Below the pieces are notes generated by a model. The model saw nothing but the letters and a program-made list of their open reading frames with translations. It was not told the origin of the DNA and searched no databases. A DNA stretch of 25,301 bases from Chara braunii. Taxonomy: Eukaryota > Streptophyta > Charophyceae > Charales > Characeae. Of this stretch, positions 1 to 9,513 are shown one piece after another. Position 1 is the stretch's first letter; each line of letters starts with the position of its first letter. The stretch spans positions 1,481,415 through 1,506,715 of the forward strand of contig BFEA01000336.1 of NCBI GenBank assembly GCA_003427395.1, in the 5' to 3' direction. The position numbers and the translations under genes are program-made.

Positions 1-578
1 CCATAGCCAACCACCTTGCACCTTCCTCCTCCACCTCCACCTACACCCATCCACCATAGCCAAGCACCTTGCACCTTCGTCCTCCACCTTCACCTACACC
101 ATCCGCCATAGCCAACCACCTTGCACCTTCCTCCTCCACCTCCACCTACACCCATCCACCATAGCCAAGCACCTTGCACCTTCTTCCTCCACCTCCACCT
201 ACACCCATCCACCATAGCCAAGCGCTGTGCACCTTCTTCTTGCACCTTCACCTACACCCATCCATTATAGCTCACCACCTTGCACATTCCTCCTCCACCT
301 CGGCCTACACCCATCCGCCATAGCCAACCACCTTGCACCTCCCTCCTCCACCTCCACCTACACCCGCCCACCATAGCCAACCACCTTGCACCTTCTTCCT
401 CCACCTCCACCTACACCCATCCACCATAGCCAACCACCTTGGACCTTCTTCCTCCACCTTCACCTAAGGCCACCCCAGCCATAGCCAAGCGCCATGCACC
501 TTCTTCCTCCACCTTCACCTACACCCATCCACCATAGCCAACCACCTTGCACCTTCTCTCTCCACCTTCTCTTTTCAC
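1..578. repeat. 53-bp minisatellite, about 10-11 copies
   Basis: The phrase CCATAGCCAA recurs at 1, 54, 106, 159 and 212 and onward, a period of 52-53 bp. Each unit is pyrimidine-rich and contains CACCTTGCACCTTC followed by CCTCCACCTCCACCTACACC. The array runs off the left edge of the window and decays after about 560. It shows no convincing coding potential. Confidence 0.93.
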
Positions 579-683
579 CACCCAAGGGTCGTACGCACGG
601 GAAGGGCTCCAAGGGGGCACGAGGGATCTTAGGTAGGCTGGTAGGATGGGTAGAGAAGTAGGATTGATTAGGATAAGGGAAAC

Positions 684-852
684 TTTACTCTCCCTCTTTC
701 TCTCTCTCTCTCTCCCTCCCTCTCCCTCTTCCTCTCTTTCTCTCTCTCTCCTTCTCTCTCTCTCTCTCTTTCCCTCTCTCTCTCCCTCTCTCCCTCCCTA
801 CTTCCTTTTTTTCCTATGCGCCTAACCTTTACACCTCTCTCTCTCCCCCTCC
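684..852. repeat. Polypyrimidine (CT)n-rich tract
   Basis: Almost pure C/T from 684 to about 811, mostly CTCT runs with short CCC and TTT interruptions, then a brief mixed stretch and another CT run to about 852. The antisense reading is only an Arg/Glu repeat and is not a gene. Tracts of this kind can form triplex DNA or mark decayed microsatellites. Confidence 0.9.
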
Positions 853-1790
853 TTGGTACATGACTAACTATCCCCCTCACTTGTTACATTGCCAGGGAAC
901 GAACGACAAAAAACTTGGTCCTCACTTGGTGGAAAGAGAAGGCAAGGGGAGGGCTGCCGGTCCCTTGTGCCACCGAGAAGGAACGGACCGTGACCCTTGT
1001 GGAAAGACTTGGAAAAGCGGAATCCTTTGAGAAGGCTAAAAGAGTGAAAGCTTGAGATAAGGTCAGTTTGACTCAACCATTTTCCACGACTGCATGACTA
1101 AGGAAGAGGCATGGCTTGCTCGAGGGAAGGGGAAGAAAACCAAGAGGACCATAGGAAGAGAGAATAACTTATTGACCCCAATGGGGATTGTACTTGGCTT
1201 TTGTCTTGTGTGGTCTTGCGCAGGTGAGTAGCTTAGGATGGTTTGATCGGGACTGTGTCCGCCGGATGCGGGCAGAAATGGGGAGAATGACAAGGGAAGG
1301 ACATGGGCCTTGCATAAACTATGGATGCGGGTGGGACTTGGTGATCGTGTGCTCGACATGGCTTGTGTGATGAATGCGTATCTTGATTCTCTGCGTGCAT
1401 TGTGGAAGCCTGAAAAGACCAAGGGCGGCAATGGATATGCGGGTAGGATGGCTGTCGAGCAAAAAAATATAGGGGGCTAGGGGCATGAACGGCGCGACCG
1501 CACCCCGATGATGCCATAGAGGTTGCCGTGCTTAGTGAAAAGGTGTGTGGCCCAATGGATGACGCTTGGCCTACACACGAAAGAAAACGAATTTTCAACA
1601 AACTCCCTGGACTGCCTGTGTATTCGAAGGAGCAATTGCCTGGTCACACTTAAGTGAATCAAGAAAACGCCACGAGTGATCAAAGAGCTACCATCTAACG
1701 CAAGAGCGGAGCTACATCCCCCAATGTAAAGCCCTCTCGCAAAAGGCCCATCCCCATCCATCTCATAGCACTAGGTGGGGGTGCCCTTGG
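853..1790. other. Region without a recognisable gene
   Basis: Only short overlapping reading frames are present on both strands, and none has a recognisable domain. One item stands out: CAG/GTGAGT at 1221-1229 is a perfect match to the eukaryotic 5-prime splice-site consensus on the plus strand, about 2.4 kb before the first accessory reading frame. It could be the leader of the retroelement, but no LTR, primer-binding site or TATA box could be confirmed here. Confidence 0.5.
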
Positions 1791-1797
1791 GACGAAC

Positions 1798-1937
1798 GAC
1801 CCGCCCCCTGAGCATGAGCGTGGGCGGGTCGAGCCAAGTAGGACCTGCAGTGGGCTCGACTCAGGCTCGAAAGTCCTTCAGGGTACGACCCCTACAAAAA
1901 TAGTGGAGGTGTCGGGTATGGGTTAAACTGACCCATA
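1798..1937. other. Cluster of three perfect inverted repeats
   Basis: GACCCGCCC (1798-1806) pairs with GGGCGGGTC (1822-1830). GTCGAGCC (1828-1835) pairs with GGCTCGAC (1853-1860). TATGGGT (1917-1923) pairs with ACCCATA (1931-1937). The first two stems share bases at 1828-1830 and so compete. There is no coding sequence around them. This could be structured leader RNA or U3-type palindromes of an LTR; the sequence does not decide between these. Confidence 0.6.
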
Positions 1938-1940
1938 GGG

Positions 1941-3590
1941 TCTCGAGGGGGGTGCCCGACGCATGATCGTGAACACAATATTAAGACAAGGAACGAGGAC
2001 TTGTGTATGCTCTACTCCCTTGAGAGATTCAGATTTGAGGGCGGTTGGGCGCATGACAAGGCCAGGCCTGGAGGTATAACATGCATGTTCCACACATGAT
2101 CAACCATCTCCCTTGCGAGGTGACTCTAGTCCTCCTTCCCTCGGGCTGATGTTCCTCAGGCCGGGGAAGCCTTGGGCAAGCCGCAGGTCGACCCTTCCTC
2201 TTCGTGTGAAAGAAGCGCTCTGGTTACCTGGCAGGCGGTTGGAATTCTGGGCCAGTCCGGGTTCCGATGAAAATCCCGCGGCGGAGCGATCCGACCGACT
2301 CGGGTACTTTCCCCTTTCTTCTTCGGAGCCCAGCGGGTTCCTTGCACCACACTTGAAATGCTTGAAGGAACCCCATATGAACAAAACGGGTAACCAAGAA
2401 GGAACCATCCTGCCCTATGAACGGACACACAAGCAAAGATAAGGGAATGAAAGGAGTTGCTAGACTCCAAAAAAAAACTAGCTTACCTTTGAAGATGCTC
2501 ACGAAAAGGAACCGGACACTGTGTATGAAAATTAGGGGTGAGTGGCACACACGGTTCTGAGAGAAAAACTGTAAGCTATGGGCAGGAATCGCTGGGTGCA
2601 CCAAGGGAAAGACACTTGTATTATGTGTGTCCCACTTGGGACTTGTGCTTGCATGATGGGGATTCGAGCGTCCTGCCTTTCGGAAGGAAAGGATTGGTTT
2701 GCACCGGCAGGTGCGGGTTGCAAAAAGTTGTTCTCTTTGAAGTTCGCCGGGTTCCGTGCGCGGGGGTCGGGCCACCGGGCTGTCAGGCAGGAGTTGGTCT
2801 CGTCGGCTGGTTAGTAACATTCTCATTCGGGCGGTCCGAGCATGGATCGATGACCTTGCCCAGGCGGGGTGTGAAACGCCTTCAGGCGGGGCGGCTGATT
2901 GTCGGCAGACGGCAGGGGGACCACTCCGTATGGGGCAAGGAGGGAGCCTCGGAGGCGATTAGTAGCTTCTCGTAGCTTGGTTTAGGAAAGGCTGATTCTT
3001 GTTGGACCGATGGAAGTGAATGCCCGGACGGGTGACTTTTGTCCCTGTATTTAGGCACACGGGGTAACCCTCGGTGTCGGTATGGATGTGCAAAAGCGGC
3101 AATACGGGATGGGGTATTCTGGGTACAAGGAAAGGGCTAACGTCTTGCCGGAGCCTGGGTACCGCGCTCACAACGGTTGAGCTGTGCTTGAGGTACGGGA
3201 TAAAACTCTGCTGATAGTAACAGTGGATAGACCACTTTGGGGAAAAGTCGGTGAGGAGATGACCGGCCTGTGTGCGAAGCTTGCCTGATTTTCTTCTTTT
3301 GTGTCTCCCTCCGTAAAGTTTGCTTGAGAATGTTGGGCGGGGAACTGAGCTCCTAAGTCTATTCTCGCCCCCTGTCTAAGTCCGCACGAGTGAGAGAAGA
3401 TGTGGGTAAGCATGGATGGGAGTCGAAAGGAAAAGAACCAGGAGAAAGGAATGTCGACTGGTGATGATCGATTGGGAGTACAATGGGGACAATGGTGCCG
3501 GGGAAATGGGCAGGGAAAATTAGGAGACCCGGGTGAGGGGTCTGAAACAATTCTCATCTAGACAGGGAGACAGTCTGACCAAGAGGGGGC
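1941..3590. other. Region without a recognisable gene
   Basis: Many short reading frames occur on both strands (the longest is about 200 codons antisense, 2224-2826). None shows a motif, and the overlapping frames on both strands are equally open, as in GC-moderate non-coding DNA. By position it should hold the 5-prime leader, and possibly the 5-prime LTR, of the retroelement that follows. I found no matching sequence downstream of integrase to prove an LTR. Confidence 0.45.
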
Positions 3591-3636
3591 CGTGTGGTGC
3601 TCTCTTATGAAAACAGGACCGGAGCCGGAAAACGGA

Positions 3637-4566
3637 ATGGCGCGGTGGTTCTCGTTTCCTACCTATTCTAGTGGTCCGAAAATGCCAATAGACGTAAAGG
3701 AGGGGGTATCTGTCATTCTCCCAGAAAAAGGAACGTGGACAGACCTGGAGTCAGCCTACCAAACTGTGATGCTGGACGAAAAGGACGCGTTCCTCTGGAT
3801 AGAGACAATCTGGACCAAGGTTAGCTTGACGAGACTGTCGCCGAGCGTGATGGACTTAGAATTCCGGGGGACGGTGGAAGCCCGAGGGTGGGTCTACCTA
3901 TCCCAGGAGATGGAAAATGCAATGGTAATAGAATTAGTACTGGGAATGGCGCCGGATTCGCTGTTTAGACAAGCGGAACGAGAAGTGGTATGGGCAGCGT
4001 GTCAACGGGTGGAAGTGGAAATGAATAAGATGGAGGTGCGAGTGGAGCTCGGGGATAGGGGAAACGTGAGACGACCTCTTAGAACGATGAGGTGCGTGCT
4101 ACCCCCGTTTCTGGTGGATGCAGTCTTTGGAACCAGGGGCAGATTGGAACAAATATGCCAGTCGATGACACACTTGAGGTTGTACCAGTGTGCTCGACAG
4201 GACTTCTTTAGTCTGTCGGTAGAAATGGGGCCGTTCGGAGGGAACTGGGCGGAGGAATTAGCTGAAGTATTGAACCTCCTCAGCGCGGACGATGTCTTTG
4301 TACCTAGTTCAGTGCATTGGCAAATAATCTATCGAAGTGTGGCAGTAGGGGAGACCTTCCTAGAAGGGCTGAAAGGGTTGTTCTTTGATGGGGAGAAGGA
4401 CTTCAGTGATGATGAGGACGAGGACGAGATGGAAGATTGGGACTTCAGAAAAGGGGGGGACTTACCCGGGGAATGGCATGTCGGCTATGTGCAGATAGGG
4501 AACGATGGCCCGGGAACTCCAGCTGTGGGACTGCATGTTCAAAGGATGGGAACCAAGGCGAATTAG
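3637..4566 (+). CDS. Accessory protein copy A, unknown function (uninterrupted)
   Basis: This is the only uninterrupted copy, 309 residues from the ATG at 3637. That start is chosen over GTG 3592 and ATG 3607 because all four copies begin M-A at this place. The conserved landmarks, in order, are: a G-V-x-V-x-L-P block near residue 35; LWIETIW near 61; a G-W-V-Y-L strand near 93; LPPFLVDAVFG near 162; VEMGPFGGNWAEEL near 196; and FLEGLKGLF near 242. The tail after residue 250 is very acidic (DDEDEDEMEDWD). The frame overlaps copy B by 62 nt, so the original stop was probably nearer 4440. No signal peptide, membrane segment or known enzyme motif was seen. I do not recognise the family. Its place between leader and gag suggests an extra retroelement protein; the function is unknown. 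Confidence 0.65.
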   Translation: MARWFSFPTYSSGPKMPIDVKEGVSVILPEKGTWTDLESAYQTVMLDEKDAFLWIETIWTKVSLTRLSPSVMDLEFRGTVEARGWVYLSQEMENAMVIELVLGMAPDSLFRQAEREVVWAACQRVEVEMNKMEVRVELGDRGNVRRPLRTMRCVLPPFLVDAVFGTRGRLEQICQSMTHLRLYQCARQDFFSLSVEMGPFGGNWAEELAEVLNLLSADDVFVPSSVHWQIIYRSVAVGETFLEGLKGLFFDGEKDFSDDEDEDEMEDWDFRKGGDLPGEWHVGYVQIGNDGPGTPAVGLHVQRMGTKAN

Positions 4567-5260
4567 AGGGGGAGTAGAAATGCCCTTGCCGGCGGAATGT
4601 GAGTGGAGAGGAGCGACGTGTGACTGGGTCGAGCTTGAGATCGCATCGGAACTGTCGTATCTGTGGATAGAACGCATCTGGAACCCCATTAAGGAGGAAG
4701 ATGGATGAGAAGGTATTGCAGAAGGAAAGGTGGAATCGGTTGGGACGGTCGTCTTGTCGGAACAGGGGTGGCATCTGTTCTGCACCACACTAGCAGCGGG
4801 GCAAAATCCGATGTGGCTTCTGGAGGGAGCGGAGACAAGGACTCGGAAGGCGGGTGAAAGGTTTGCCAATAAGGGATGGGATGAGGTCCACAGTAAGGTG
4901 GTAATGGGGGGATGGAAAAAATTTAGGCCTCCCTGCCTGTGAAAGAGGATTTGCGTCCCCGAGTTCGTAGCGGACTGGTTTTGGGGTTTTGATCATGTTG
5001 CGGAAGTGGCTAGCACTATGGAACGGGTACACATAGACAATACATGGCTGTCAAAGGAGTTTTATAAAACATCACTGAAGTACGGGCCTTTCCATGGCGA
5101 TAGAGCTTGGGAGGTCCTCATCATCTTGAATATGGATAGGTACGACCAATTAGAGGTAGCTCCGGAAATTAGGGAGGCTATAATCTGCTGGGAGGTAGCG
5201 GCGACACCTTGCTATGTGGATGATGTGTTTAAGCTGTTCGAGGTACTGTGGTTCGACTAA
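4505..5260 (+). pseudogene. Accessory protein copy B, two in-frame TGA stops
   Basis: One reading frame of 252 codons runs from the ATG at 4505 to the TAA at 5258-5260 and is broken only by TGA at 4706-4708 and 4940-4942. It aligns with copy A throughout: GGVEMPLP and LWIERIW early, then TVVLSEQGWH, then CVPEFVADWFWG, LKYGPFHGDRAWEV and YVDDVFKLFEV at the end. Its length of about 250 residues is probably the true unit length and shows that the acidic tail of copy A is an extension. The two TGA codons could each have come from TGG or CGA by one transition. TGCAG ends 10 nt before the ATG, a possible splice acceptor. Confidence 0.75.
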
Positions 5261-5277
5261 GAGCAGGGAAAGCTGCG

Positions 5278-5328
5278 GGCCAGGCAAATGTGGAATACTA
5301 CTGAGATAAGGTAGTGGGATGCCTGGCC
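5278..5328 (+). other. Two-tier hairpin in the spacer between copies B and C
   Basis: GGCCAGGCA (5278-5286) is perfectly complementary to TGCCTGGCC (5320-5328). Inside it, ACTAC (5297-5301) pairs with GTAGT (5311-5315). The structure sits 18 nt after the stop of copy B and 52 nt before the ATG of copy C. A role in RNA folding or translation of the next frame is conceivable but is inference only. Confidence 0.6.
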
Positions 5329-5380
5329 ATTGTAGGGATCATTGCAGCCTGCGGACCAGAAGACCAAGAAAAGGCGCGCG

Positions 5381-6156
5381 ATGGCGCGAAGGAGGACGTT
5401 CCTTGAGGACCGCCCACTGGGCATTGAGCCGCCAAGGGATGTGGCTGGTGGAATAAAAATTAGTCTGCCTGCCGCGAGTGAGGGCTGGCACCCGGTGGTG
5501 GACTGGGTCGGGGCTGAGCTCATGGAAAACACGGTCTACCTAGTAACGAGGGTTGAATGGCGTGCGGATGAAAACGTGCGTGCGTGCGGAACCTGGACTC
5601 ACGGGGACACGTGCGTGCGGAAGGTTGGTTATATACGTCCGAGGACGGGTGGCGGGCGTTCGGAGTCCTGTTGGCATCAGGGGAAGATCCGTTAAGTATG
5701 TTCGAGGGAGCATGGCAACTAGTGTGGCAGGCGGGGTTCGAATTCGCAGACCCATAACTTGATGACGTGATAGCTAACCTTAGAGTAGCCATGGTCGGAA
5801 GCTTCGAGCTGCCTAGTGAAAACGTTCGGATGAGATTGCCGCCCTTTTTGCTAGAAAGGTTAGGCGGGGTGGAGCTTGTCAGGAGGGTTGTGGCCGACCT
5901 CGCCAGCCTGACTTTTGAGGACGCGATGGTTCACCGAGAGTATTACCGCGCCTTCCTAGAAATGGGGCCATTCAGCGGCGAACAGAGGTATGAGGTGTTG
6001 CGGATCCTGCGCGCCGTATTTACCACTAGGCCAAGAACTCCAGTGGTTAGCGATAAGGTCCTATGGGGCGTTGTTCGACGAGAGATAGGCCGGGGAATGG
6101 CTTACATAGATGACCTGTACCGCTTGTTTAAACCGACGGAGGTAGTGACGGATTGA
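5381..6156 (+). pseudogene. Accessory protein copy C, frameshift plus stop
   Basis: It starts at the conserved ATGGCGCG. The first frame gives GGIKISLP and DWVGAEL, then a frameshift at about 5600-5625 moves the homology to the next frame (SEDGWRAFGVLLASGEDP). A TAA at 5755-5757 follows, after which the same frame is open to the TGA at 6154-6156. The later part carries LPPFLLERLGG, LEMGPFSGEQRYEVL and YIDDLYRLFKP, all matching copies A, B and D. The corrected length is about 255 residues, the same as copy B. TGCAG ends 33 nt before the ATG. Function unknown; clearly a decayed paralogue. Confidence 0.75.
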
Positions 6157-6305
6157 TGAAAGAGACAAGAAAAGAGACGGGGATAAAAAAGGGGAAAGGA
6201 TATCGAAGTTAAGGATCGGGGAGTTGCTCGGGTGAGGCCGAAGAATGGATGAAATAAGCAAAACTCGCTTGCTGTTTAAACTGTGCAGGGGACCGCTAAT
6301 CAACA

Positions 6306-7090
6306 ATGGCGATGAGATGCACACGGATGTCGCGACGGCCCACGCACCCTCGGCCACCCACAGAAAGTGGAGGCGGATGGGAGGTATCGCTCCCGACAAG
6401 TTACATGGTCCGAGGAATTGACACCAAATGGAGAGCCGTGATCTTGGGAAGGGACCAGGCGTTCATGATGGTAGAGTGCTTGTGGAGTGGGATGAGGTTC
6501 GATAGGGGACCAGGGGACGACCTGTATACCGACCTGAAGGTGACAGGAACCGTATACCTGCCGGAGGTCGGATGGCACATGCTAGGAATGGAGTTGGCAC
6601 TAGGGCATGGACTGTTACCAATCTTCCAAAGGGCTACTAGGATAGTGGACCGGATAGGCCAGGAGGTGCGAGGAAGAAGGAACGTGGGATTGAGAACCCG
6701 GGTGGAGGTAGGAGGATGGCGAGAGTTTAAGGCCCCAATGACGGGATTGCGGTGCTGAGTGCCTCGCTTCATGGTGGACTTAGTATTTGGCAACTTCTCA
6801 AGGGCAAGAAGCCTGGTGGAGTCGACTTTAGTCTGGAACCACTACTTTCGTCCGCAGACGACGGGAATGTTTTACGATGTGTCAGTTAGGCACGGGCCGT
6901 TTTGGGGAAACCAGGCCCATGAACTACTCGAACTCATCGAAATCTTGATATTCGGGTTACCACGCATGACGTTTGAGGAATATGAACCAATAATTATTAG
7001 GGAAATAAAATGGGAGAAAACTATCTTGCAGGGGTGGCCGATCTGTTTGAAGAACCGGATGAGCGAGACAGACCTCAGGGACCGGCGTGA
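6306..7090 (+). pseudogene. Accessory protein copy D, one TGA and one frameshift
   Basis: The ATG at 6306 opens a frame that stays in register to about 7020 apart from TGA 6756-6758. It shows GGWEVSLP, TVYLPEVGWH, VPRFMVDLVFG (just after the stop) and VRHGPFWGNQAHELLEL. A frameshift near 7020-7035 leads to GVADLFEEPDERDRP and a TGA at 7088-7090. That restores the terminal LF motif seen in the other copies. The stop is followed at once by a run of 22 A. TGCAG ends 17 nt before the ATG. Function unknown. Confidence 0.75.
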
Positions 7091-7112
7091 AAAAAAAAAA
7101 AAAAAAAAAAAA
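7090..7112 (+). repeat. Poly(A) run directly after copy D stop
   Basis: The A of the TGA codon is followed by 22 more A residues, then GAAG. The run lies precisely at the boundary between the accessory array and the gag region. It may be a reverse-transcribed mRNA tail or simply an expanded lysine-codon tract; the sequence alone does not tell. Confidence 0.85.
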
Positions 7113-7546
7113 GAAGTACCGGAAAAAAATAAAAGGTGGAAAACCGGAACGAGAAGCTAGCCGTCAGCAAGGGAGTAGTGGTCGGAGTTCCGCCCTACAT
7201 GAGGTCGTGGCAGGAGGGAACTGGGAAGACTACCCGCGCTGAAGGAGGCTGGGGCATCCGGGTGTCAGAAAGTCAAAGGGGCTACCCTCGAGGGGAGAGC
7301 CACTAGCCTCAGACACCGCCCTAAGGAACCGGGGCGCGACAGTGACGGAACGCCAGACCTCGGCAGCGAGCCTTCTGGCAGAAGAAAGACAAAACGGCGC
7401 CTTGTAGGAAAATTGTCAGGTGGGTCGTCACGACAAAAATAAGACGGCAAAACATGGAAATAAGTAAGAATAAGGGGACCTTAGGACCCGGGAGCTAGGG
7501 AAGTCATGAACAACCGACAGTTTCGCAAAAAAAAAATTTTTTTTCC
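7113..7546 (+). pseudogene. Degenerate spacer or gag N-terminal region
   Basis: A low-complexity, charged stretch with frequent stops in all frames. One frame reads VVVGVPPYMRSWQ, GWGIRVSESQRG and PRGES in pieces, which looks like former coding sequence at the start of gag. The end is A9T8 followed by CCATGTGCAG (to 7554), a pyrimidine tract plus AG that resembles a 3-prime splice site in front of the better-preserved gag frame. No catalytic or binding motif can be seen. Confidence 0.45.
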
Positions 7547-9505
7547 ATGTGCAGGGTAGGTAAAGGGACGGCGTCAGAAGAGGAGGCCGAAGGGTTGCGG
7601 AGCAAGGGTAGTCAGGGCACGGATAGAGGCGGGGAACGGAACGAAGGGTCGGTAAGGGATCAAGAGTCTGCAAAACCCGAGGGGACAGGGAAGACGAGAA
7701 GGACCTTTCCACAGGGGAAAGTTCGGGGAAAGCCGGGGGAAGCAAAAGAGGACCCTAGCAAAGCAGGGAAAAAGTGGACAACGGTAGGACGAGTCCTCGA
7801 AATTCTGACGGAACCACACCCAAGAAAATGAAAGTCTCGGATGCACGTCGTAAGCTGGCAGAAATAGAAAAAAGGACCGCAGAATATAAGGCAAGGCTTA
7901 TCAAAGAGATGATGGTTGGGAACGAAGGAGACCTTTTGGGAGAAGGGTCGCGAGAAGAACGCAGGGTCAGTCAGGGCGAAGTCAGGCTCAGAGGGAAGGA
8001 CAATAGCCATAGGGGCACGCCCAGTAAGAAGGGTAAGGAAAAGGGGGACTCCCCAGCCGTAGAGGCGGAAAAGGCAACGACCCCACCTGCCATAGACAGT
8101 GGTACCAGCCGTTTGCCCGCCACGCCGAAAGCAACCAAGGCGTGCGACGGACTTTGGAGTCTCAGGGAAAGGGTGTTAGGATGGTTTGATCCGGAGGGTA
8201 CGCCAAAGGTCGGGGAAAAGCAGAGGGATACCAAGGAAGGAGAAGGGACCAGTGCGGTTGGCGAAACGGGGAACTCTGAAGGGGGCCTCAAGAGGATAGT
8301 AGCCACCCTCACTCGGGCGTTGAATAAGAATTAGGGGTATATTGCGGATGCCAAGAAAAAACTTACTTTCGACGGGGCAAACATTACGGAGTTCCTAATT
8401 GACTACGAGAACCTGGCGGCCTTGCTGAAATGGACTGAGGAAGAAAAGATGGACCACTTAGGGCAGCACGTGTCGCTAAGCTTAGAAAGGGACATTATGG
8501 CTATTGTCGCCTCCAGTGGATCCTAGAAAGAGACCCGCAACGAGATGATGAGAAAGTACCTGAAGGCTGAGAAAATGGCAACAGAAGCCGAGTTGGCGGC
8601 AGTTCAAAGGAAAAACTATGCCACTTACAACGACTTCCTAAGGGCATTTACTCTAGTGGCACTACGAATTCCCAAGGTAACAGACCGTATAATGAGTAAG
8701 TACTGACAAGGATAAGATCTTGTCGGCCTACCAGCAGACTAGTAAGTTCGAGTACACAAGGGATGTGGATTTCAGCACGGTAACAGACCTCGCAGAAAAG
8801 ACAGTAGTGACCGAGACACTAGCCCTGCTCAAGGAAGGAGAGGTTATAGACTTGACTGGGAAGACGGGGGACAAGGTCAAGAAGGGGATAGAGAGCCTGC
8901 ACGAACGGGTGCACGNGGTTGATAACAAGATAGAAAGAGTGGAAAATGCGCTATTAGTAATGCAGGCGCAGGTGTCCCGACCCGCCTTCCCGCCTCAAGA
9001 AGCCGTAGTTCCGGTGGCATTAGCAAATCGAGGGTACGACAGAAGGGATCCGGCCAATGAGCGATGCAAGTATTGCACAATGGTCGGACATTTCGTACGC
9101 ACCTGCCCAAGACTCAACCATGATATCATGAGGCAGAGATGAAGCAGGTCCCTCAAAGGTGAAATTTTCGGGCCTCAAGGAGAGCGCATGAATTGGAATT
9201 CGCAATGAGGGATGCGACGTGCCATCATCCTCCTGAACAATCTGGATATAGCTGCCGTAGAAGCCGAGCCGGTAGCTGACATTGTCTGGGACCAACTGAG
9301 GGGACGCGGACCACAGGCGAATTTCATCCTAGAAGGTAGTGGACTAGATAGGGTGAACATCACCACCCGGAGGGCAGGGGCGAAAAAGAAAATTATTCGA
9401 GATACGGTAATGGAAGAGGTCGCGGGGACTAGCGCAGATCAAGGAGAAACCGAGACCGAGAAACGGAAAAAGCCTACGGGAAAGCCAGGGAGGAGGAGCC
9501 GGTAG
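7547..9505 (+). pseudogene. gag: Retrotransposon Gag polyprotein (capsid and nucleocapsid), disabled
   Basis: Gag packages the element RNA into cytoplasmic particles. A Lys/Glu/Gly-rich N-terminal part (7547-7831) shifts frame into a second (7774 onward). That one contains a short coiled-coil-like segment (ARRKLAEIEKRTAEY), a disordered middle, and a capsid-like block at 8340-8700 with LTFDGANITEFLIDYENLA and W-x3-EEKMDHL. Stops at 8332 (TAG), 8524 (TAG) and 8704 (TGA) and a frameshift near 8704-8715 break it. The last frame (8720-9505) has a CCHC zinc knuckle, CKYCTMVGHFVRTC, at 9065-9106 (CX2CX4HX4C), the RNA-binding nucleocapsid signature. Two TGA codons (9140, 9206) follow. One unresolved base is at 8916. 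The family resemblance to charophyte Ty3/gypsy gag is from memory. Confidence 0.85.
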
Positions 9506-9513
9506 ACAAGGTA

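Larger units (their letters stand above)
3637..7090 (+). repeat. Four-copy tandem array of an accessory reading frame
   Basis: Four diverged copies of one protein-coding unit stand head to tail. Each starts ATGGCG or ATGGCC (3637, 4505, 5381, 6306), and each has a GPFxG motif 579-591 nt after its ATG (codon for G at 4228, 5084, 5965, 6894). The start-to-start periods are 868, 876 and 925 bp. Similarity is visible in the proteins rather than the DNA, so the amplification is old. The array lies directly upstream of gag. Confidence 0.88.

Noticed and set aside
2224-2826. 200-codon antisense frame
   Set aside because: No motif, overlapping equally open sense frames, and no neighbour on that strand.
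853-3590. 5-prime LTR with partner in 15.6-18.6 kb
   Set aside because: By eye I found no long matching pair, no TG...CA ends with a duplication, and no tRNA-complementary primer site. A self dot-plot would decide; a match longer than about 200 bp would restore the idea.
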